A DNA stretch of 52,345 nucleotides from an uncultured bacterium (GTDB lineage: Bacteria > Nitrospirota > Thermodesulfovibrionia > Thermodesulfovibrionales > CALJEL01): contig CALJEL010000024.1 in assembly GCA_938074335.1 (NCBI GenBank), positions 1-52,345 of the forward strand. The letters are read 5' to 3'. The first letter of the stretch is position 1, and every line of letters starts with the position of its first letter. This document shows, one piece after another, positions 48,778-52,345 of the stretch. The translations under genes and the position numbers were made by a program. The notes under the pieces were generated by a model, which was not told the origin of the DNA, did no database searches, and saw only the letters and a program-made list of their open reading frames with translations.

Positions 48778-49181
48778 CTTATGACCTCCTTTTTTAATCT
48801 CTGAAACTCTGGGTTATCCTCACATGTTTTTAACCAGTCACAGTCATAGCAGTAATTTGAATACCAGGGGGAAAATATCCATGGAATGTTTCTTTTAACC
48901 TCCTCCCATTTAAGCACAGCACCCTTTTTGATATTAAGTAATTTCAATGCAGTCTCATCCATCTCTCTAACTTCCTCATCTGCTCCTTGAGCATATTCAC
49001 ACCTGTCATCTTTCAGATAAGGACAGGCCTTACATATATCATCAACTCCGTTGGTAATTCTTATTTCTTCCTCTTCAACCTTTCTAAGAACCTCTTTAAG
49101 ATTCTTCACAAAGGCTTCATTATAGCCTTCTCCATGGAAGAAATGGAGGCATATTAGGTGATGTCCCCTAAGTAGTGGCAT
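48774..49181 (-). CDS. DUF1284-family cysteine-rich protein
   Basis: A 135-residue protein starting PLLRGHHLICLHFFHGEGYN, typical of DUF1284. Seven cysteines at 11, 50, 53, 61, 111, 114 and 120 (DICKACPYLKDDRC and YCYDCDWLKTC) suggest an iron-sulfur or zinc site. Function of the family is unknown. It heads the 11-kb minus-strand repair operon, overlapping rmuC by 4 bp. GAGG lies about 12 bases before the ATG. The 151-bp spacer upstream is AT-rich with a direct GGACATAA repeat and no gene. Confidence 0.87.
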   Translation of the reverse strand: MPLLRGHHLICLHFFHGEGYNEAFVKNLKEVLRKVEEEEIRITNGVDDICKACPYLKDDRCEYAQGADEEVREMDETALKLLNIKKGAVLKWEEVKRNIPWIFSPWYSNYCYDCDWLKTCEDNPEFQRLKKEVIR

Positions 49182-49332
49182 AGTTAGTTCTTTTCCTCGC
49201 AGATTCTATAGAAATATAGACCTTCTAATACAGTTTTTACTCTTTTTATGTCCGAATCCTGACATTTATCTTATGTCCACATTCGTTACCCTTTTTAATG
49301 AAAGCCTTTTGGATTTATTTTTTACTTATTCT

Positions 49333-49902
49333 TCATTTCTTGCCTCTATGTGTTGCAATTGAGACTATTTTAAAGATATCTTCACCCTTTTTAAGGGCTT
49401 CTAATAGATTTTTAAACATATAAGCTGTTTCTAAATTAGTTTTTTCTTGCAGCATTAATAATCTTGCGAGGAGTATTAAAAACTTAATGCTATATTCACC
49501 TTTTTTGCCTAAGTCTTCAAATTCTTTAAATTCTTTTTGATTGATTTCTGAGAGATATTTAATATTTAGAATATTTTCTCTCTCTTGAGCAGATCTTATA
49601 GGCTTAATTTCATCCCACATATTTAGCAGGAAATCTAAAAATTCTTGGGTTTTACTTTTATCGGCATGCATTTTTATTAGAATATCAACAGCCCAATGAA
49701 TATGTTTTGGTGTCCTAATGTTTGACCAACCATTTTCATTTTTCTGTCTATATCTTATGAGAATATCGTATTTGCTTATGGTTCCCTGATAAACTGCGAT
49801 AATAAATTTTTCATTTATCTTGGTAACAAATAAAGGAACTATCTTTTCCCCTTTCTTTTTAAAAGACATAAAAGTGAATAATTCTTTATCTTTATCATTC
49901 AT
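49333..49902 (-). CDS. Unrecognised protein paired with a DNA methyltransferase
   Basis: Not recognised. A 189-residue soluble protein, Lys- and Ile-rich. Features seen are an N-terminal beta-rich part (KIVPLFVTKINEKFIIAVYQ), the segment IRTPKHIHWAVDILIKM and a helical C-terminal half. I see no PD-(D/E)XK, HNH or GIY-YIG motif. The gene starts 10 bp after the methyltransferase stop and is similarly AT-rich, so the two look like one transferred pair. It may be a restriction subunit, a methyltransferase partner or an immunity factor; none can be chosen from the sequence. Confidence 0.65.
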   Translation of the reverse strand: MNDKDKELFTFMSFKKKGEKIVPLFVTKINEKFIIAVYQGTISKYDILIRYRQKNENGWSNIRTPKHIHWAVDILIKMHADKSKTQEFLDFLLNMWDEIKPIRSAQERENILNIKYLSEINQKEFKEFEDLGKKGEYSIKFLILLARLLMLQEKTNLETAYMFKNLLEALKKGEDIFKIVSIATHRGKK

Positions 49903-49912
49903 GGTTATTTTA

Positions 49913-51439
49913 TTATCCTTTCTGCAGTTTTACTGTTGCCACCTTGTAAACTAAAAGATATTGATGCACAATTTCCAAGTTTTTTTGATTTTTTATAAAT
50001 TTATCCTTATGGTTGTCAATTGTAATTATCACTATCTCTTTTAAGAAAAAACCTGGAAGGTCTATATAATCAACTATATATTTAGCTACCGGTATTATAA
50101 AATCTCCGATTCTGATATCTCGGGTTTGAATTACACAATATCCACTATCTTTGATATATTGACTTTCCTTTATGAGCATATCTTTTAATTGCCTTAAATA
50201 TGCATTAATCTCTGCTTCGGATATATCTGTGTTGTTTAAACAGGGGGATTTAATAAATAAAAGATTTAATTTTTTTAGATAAGATAGCGAGTTTTTTTCG
50301 GTTTTGATATTTTTAACAAGGTTTATTATTCTATATGGCTTGCCATCTCTGTATCGTTCTATTACATTTTTATCTAACAGTTCTTCAAAACAATGTTCAG
50401 GAAATATCCATACTGTTGTAGTTTCCAGTTGAGGTGGTTTTCTTTTGGGAACTGATTTTGCAAGCTGTGGATGGATTATCCCGTAAGTTAAAGGTGTTTC
50501 TTTTAAGGTTAGTTCTGCAATTGGTTTTTCAAAAACAGGTAGATATTCATGAGCAAGTAGTAAAAAATTATATTTAATGCTGTTTTCATACCAGAAACCT
50601 GTGGTTTTACAGTTATGCTGACGTTTAATCACAAGTTCTTTTAATTTAAAACCAGCATTAAGAAAAATATTTATAAGTTTAAATCCAAGCGGAATTACAT
50701 GTTTATGCCTTCTCATATCACCTATTAAAATTGCACATTGATGTCCTGGTTTTAGAACTCTGTAACTTTCACGAGCTACCTTTTCCATTTCTTTTAAATA
50801 ACTATCAAATTCAAGGAATGAGAGGTCTCCATTCTTGTGGTTGGTATAATGAATAATGTTTGCATAAGGAGGATGGGCGCAGATCAGGTCAATAGATTCG
50901 TCTTTTAAAAATGATAGGTCTCGGGCATCGCCAACGAATAATTCAGGCTCGTAGATTGGCTCATATGCTCTCTGCTCCACAGGTATTGTAAAGTCAATGT
51001 TTTTGCGTGCAAGCTCAATAGCCTTCTCATTAATATCAAAGGCAATACATTTCCTCCCAAGTAGTTTTGCCTCCGTAGCAGTAGTTCCTGCCCCGCAGAA
51101 GTAATCTAAAACTATATCTCCTGGTTTTGAATATTTTAAAATTACATTTCTTGGAATATAGGGCGACCAATTTCCTCTATACTCTCCGCTGTGGGTTGCC
51201 CAATCTCCTCTACTTTTGAAGCTCCAAACACTAGTAGTTTCTTCTTTGAAATCCCTGGGAACAAACCTCTTAATTTTTTTCTCTTTCTTTATTGAACTTA
51301 TACTTACCCCTGTTGCTTTTCTTAATATTTTTTCAAGCTGACGAAAAGTTATTTTATACTTTTTGCCTATCTCTATATCAGACATACCATGTAACTTGTC
51401 AGCTATGATTGCTTCTTCCAACTTTGTATTTTGTTCCAT
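49913..51439 (-). CDS. DNA N4/N6-type methyltransferase with N-terminal HTH and degenerate second half
   Basis: A 508-residue predicted site-specific DNA methylase. Residues about 7-50 form a helix-turn-helix (EAIIADKLHGMSDIEIGKKY). The SAM site is LDYFCGAGTTATEAKLLGRK (motif I, about 111-130), and the catalytic motif IV is HPPY at 189-192 in place of the usual (D/N/S)PPY. Residues about 208-270 (DSYLKEMEKVARESYRVLKP to NAGFKLKELVI) resemble 411-471 (NAYLRQLKDMLIKES to PGFFLKEIVI). SPC near 398 replaces HPPY, so the C-terminal half looks like a decayed duplicate that may bind DNA. Base composition is more AT-rich than the neighbours, which suggests transfer. Confidence 0.85.
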   Translation of the reverse strand: MEQNTKLEEAIIADKLHGMSDIEIGKKYKITFRQLEKILRKATGVSISSIKKEKKIKRFVPRDFKEETTSVWSFKSRGDWATHSGEYRGNWSPYIPRNVILKYSKPGDIVLDYFCGAGTTATEAKLLGRKCIAFDINEKAIELARKNIDFTIPVEQRAYEPIYEPELFVGDARDLSFLKDESIDLICAHPPYANIIHYTNHKNGDLSFLEFDSYLKEMEKVARESYRVLKPGHQCAILIGDMRRHKHVIPLGFKLINIFLNAGFKLKELVIKRQHNCKTTGFWYENSIKYNFLLLAHEYLPVFEKPIAELTLKETPLTYGIIHPQLAKSVPKRKPPQLETTTVWIFPEHCFEELLDKNVIERYRDGKPYRIINLVKNIKTEKNSLSYLKKLNLLFIKSPCLNNTDISEAEINAYLRQLKDMLIKESQYIKDSGYCVIQTRDIRIGDFIIPVAKYIVDYIDLPGFFLKEIVIITIDNHKDKFIKNQKNLEIVHQYLLVYKVATVKLQKG

Positions 51440-51451
51440 TTATTCCTCCTC

Positions 51452-52345
51452 CTACCCAAATAACGCCATCTGTCCATCTATGCTTTTGGTTTCAATCCAG
51501 GGACTGCAGTATTGCCATGGCATATCAGGGTTTTTACAACCGCAAATCTTTGTCTCCATATCATATCTTTTGCCTATCCTATGAAAAAGTTCATAAATCC
51601 TCTTTCTCATCGAAAGAGGCAGTAGTTTTGTCCTTGCAGATGTTATCACCCTCTGCCAGGGCCCTTTCCTGTAAAGGTTGATTAGCCTCCAGCCCATTTT
51701 TTCAGGAAGCTCAAGGAGAAACTTTATAATAGAGGGCCTGAGCACAAGACAGCTTATTGCTACCTCCTTTATCCCCGAGGTTTTGCATTCCTTAATCAAT
51801 GCCTCTATTGAACTGAAAGAATCTGTGAGATTAGGTATCACAGGATCGATTCTAATGGATGTCTCAACACCTTCATTGATGAGATTTTTGAGGTCCTTTA
51901 ATCTTTGATTAATACTTGCTGAATAGGGTTCAAAGACTTTTCTATATCCTTCATCCAGACACACAAGGCCGATCCTTGCCCTTACCTTATCAGGATGCCT
52001 TTTAAAAAGATTTATAAAGTCCTGTGGTATAGCTCCCTTTGTAAGAAAGGATATGCCAATTCCCCTTTCAAGGAGGACCTTCATGCATAGATAAGTCTCT
52101 TTTAATACCTCATCAATATCCTGAAAGGCATCAGAGGCTGTACTGAAGGATACCCATTGAGGCAGCTTCCTCTTCCTCTCAAGCTCCCTTTCCAGTGCCT
52201 TATGCATTCCATCATAGAGATGGACTTCTCCATGTGGAGGTGCCTCTGGGAAGCCTCTTGCGTAACAATAAACGCAGCCATGCATACAGCCCTTTGTAAT
52301 GTTTATAGAGGGCAGATCCCTCAGACAGCCAAAGGCTGGATGCTT
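51452..52345 (-). CDS. Radical SAM protein, SPL/Rv2578c-like (5' end beyond the window)
   Basis: Partial gene: the frame runs to the window edge, reading KHPAFGCLRDLPSINIT just before the cluster motif CMHGCVYC, so an internal ATG at 52285 is not the true start. The visible 298 residues continue with YARGFPEAPPHGEV, VSFSTASDAFQDID, FLTKGAI and RIDPVIPNLT. The C-terminal region has KICGCKNPDMPWQYCSPW, a second cysteine set. This matches the spore-photoproduct-lyase-like/Rv2578c group, whose function in non-spore-formers is not established. It ends 12 bp before the methyltransferase start and may be in the same transcript. Confidence 0.85.
   Translation of the reverse strand, partial: KHPAFGCLRDLPSINITKGCMHGCVYCYARGFPEAPPHGEVHLYDGMHKALERELERKRKLPQWVSFSTASDAFQDIDEVLKETYLCMKVLLERGIGISFLTKGAIPQDFINLFKRHPDKVRARIGLVCLDEGYRKVFEPYSASINQRLKDLKNLINEGVETSIRIDPVIPNLTDSFSSIEALIKECKTSGIKEVAISCLVLRPSIIKFLLELPEKMGWRLINLYRKGPWQRVITSARTKLLPLSMRKRIYELFHRIGKRYDMETKICGCKNPDMPWQYCSPWIETKSIDGQMALFG

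Noticed and set aside
52226-52285. Internal ATG at 52285 as the start of the SPL-like gene
   Set aside because: The frame stays open to the window edge and the residues before it include the first cysteine of the radical SAM cluster motif, so the true start is outside the window.

Overview
This 52-kb window comes from a Gram-negative bacterial chromosome of moderately low GC. It has periplasmic and inner-membrane proteins, a CcdA-type thiol transporter, a large chemosensory operon with a c-type-heme receptor, AddAB-type recombination genes and a radical-SAM-rich gene set. The mix fits a deep-branching anaerobe or microaerophile such as Nitrospirota (Thermodesulfovibrio-like) or Desulfobacterota. 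That placement rests on gene content only and is not proven by any marker gene here. Genes are densely packed, with many 4-bp ATGA overlaps, inside long operons separated by unusual repeat-filled spacers.

Layout. 1-370: repeat block. 371-3366 (minus): nadB-pyk. 3379-3881: second repeat block. 3882-9509 (plus): LysM-NlpC/P60 hydrolase, GAF-HD-GYP phosphodiesterase, hemB with an overlapping Fis-type regulator, then MOSC, MogA, CcdA and MarC. 9669-24803 (plus): a 15-kb chemosensory operon encoding PATAN-GAF, CheY, CheA, ExeA-like ATPase, long CheW, heme-MCP-PhnD, CheW, HEAT scaffold, CheR, CheB, coiled-coil-GAF, CheY, DUF2914 protein and REC-GGDEF. 24820-28285 (minus): metK-ahcY-rlmN (methionine/SAM cycle). 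28286-28853: third repeat block with a REP-like element. 28854-30810 (plus): radical SAM/SPASM protein coupled to RtcA. 30815-31126 (minus): small hypothetical. 31324-36537 (plus): smpB, tmRNA, murI, rph, ftsH, folP, followed by a frameshifted TPR gene. 37430-37770: possible structured RNA and a fourth repeat block. 37771-49181 (minus): an 11-kb mostly DNA-repair operon (DUF1284, rmuC, STAS-like/HTH, addA-like, addB-like, mutS, pyruvate-kinase-C-like). 49333-51439 (minus): an AT-rich methyltransferase plus unknown-partner pair. 51452-52345 (minus): the 3' part of an SPL-like radical SAM gene cut by the window edge.

How the genes work together. The chemosensory operon has every core part (receptor, two CheW, CheA, CheR, CheB, CheY-type regulators) and ends in a diguanylate cyclase with an intact active site and inhibitory site. 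An HD-GYP phosphodiesterase lies 4 kb upstream. A plausible output is therefore c-di-GMP or surface behaviour rather than, or in addition to, flagellar switching. The receptor is the most unusual protein: a periplasmic CxxCH heme-binding motif at one end and a periplasmic-binding-protein-like PhnD domain fused after the cytoplasmic signalling hairpin at the other.

The intergenic blocks are a second unusual feature. They are built from several sequence families that all have an 8-bp period, plus a 33-bp hairpin unit, in a partly fixed order and with a shared edge motif. A 127-bp perfect duplicate flanks nadB-pyk, and one array has supplied the last codons of pyk.
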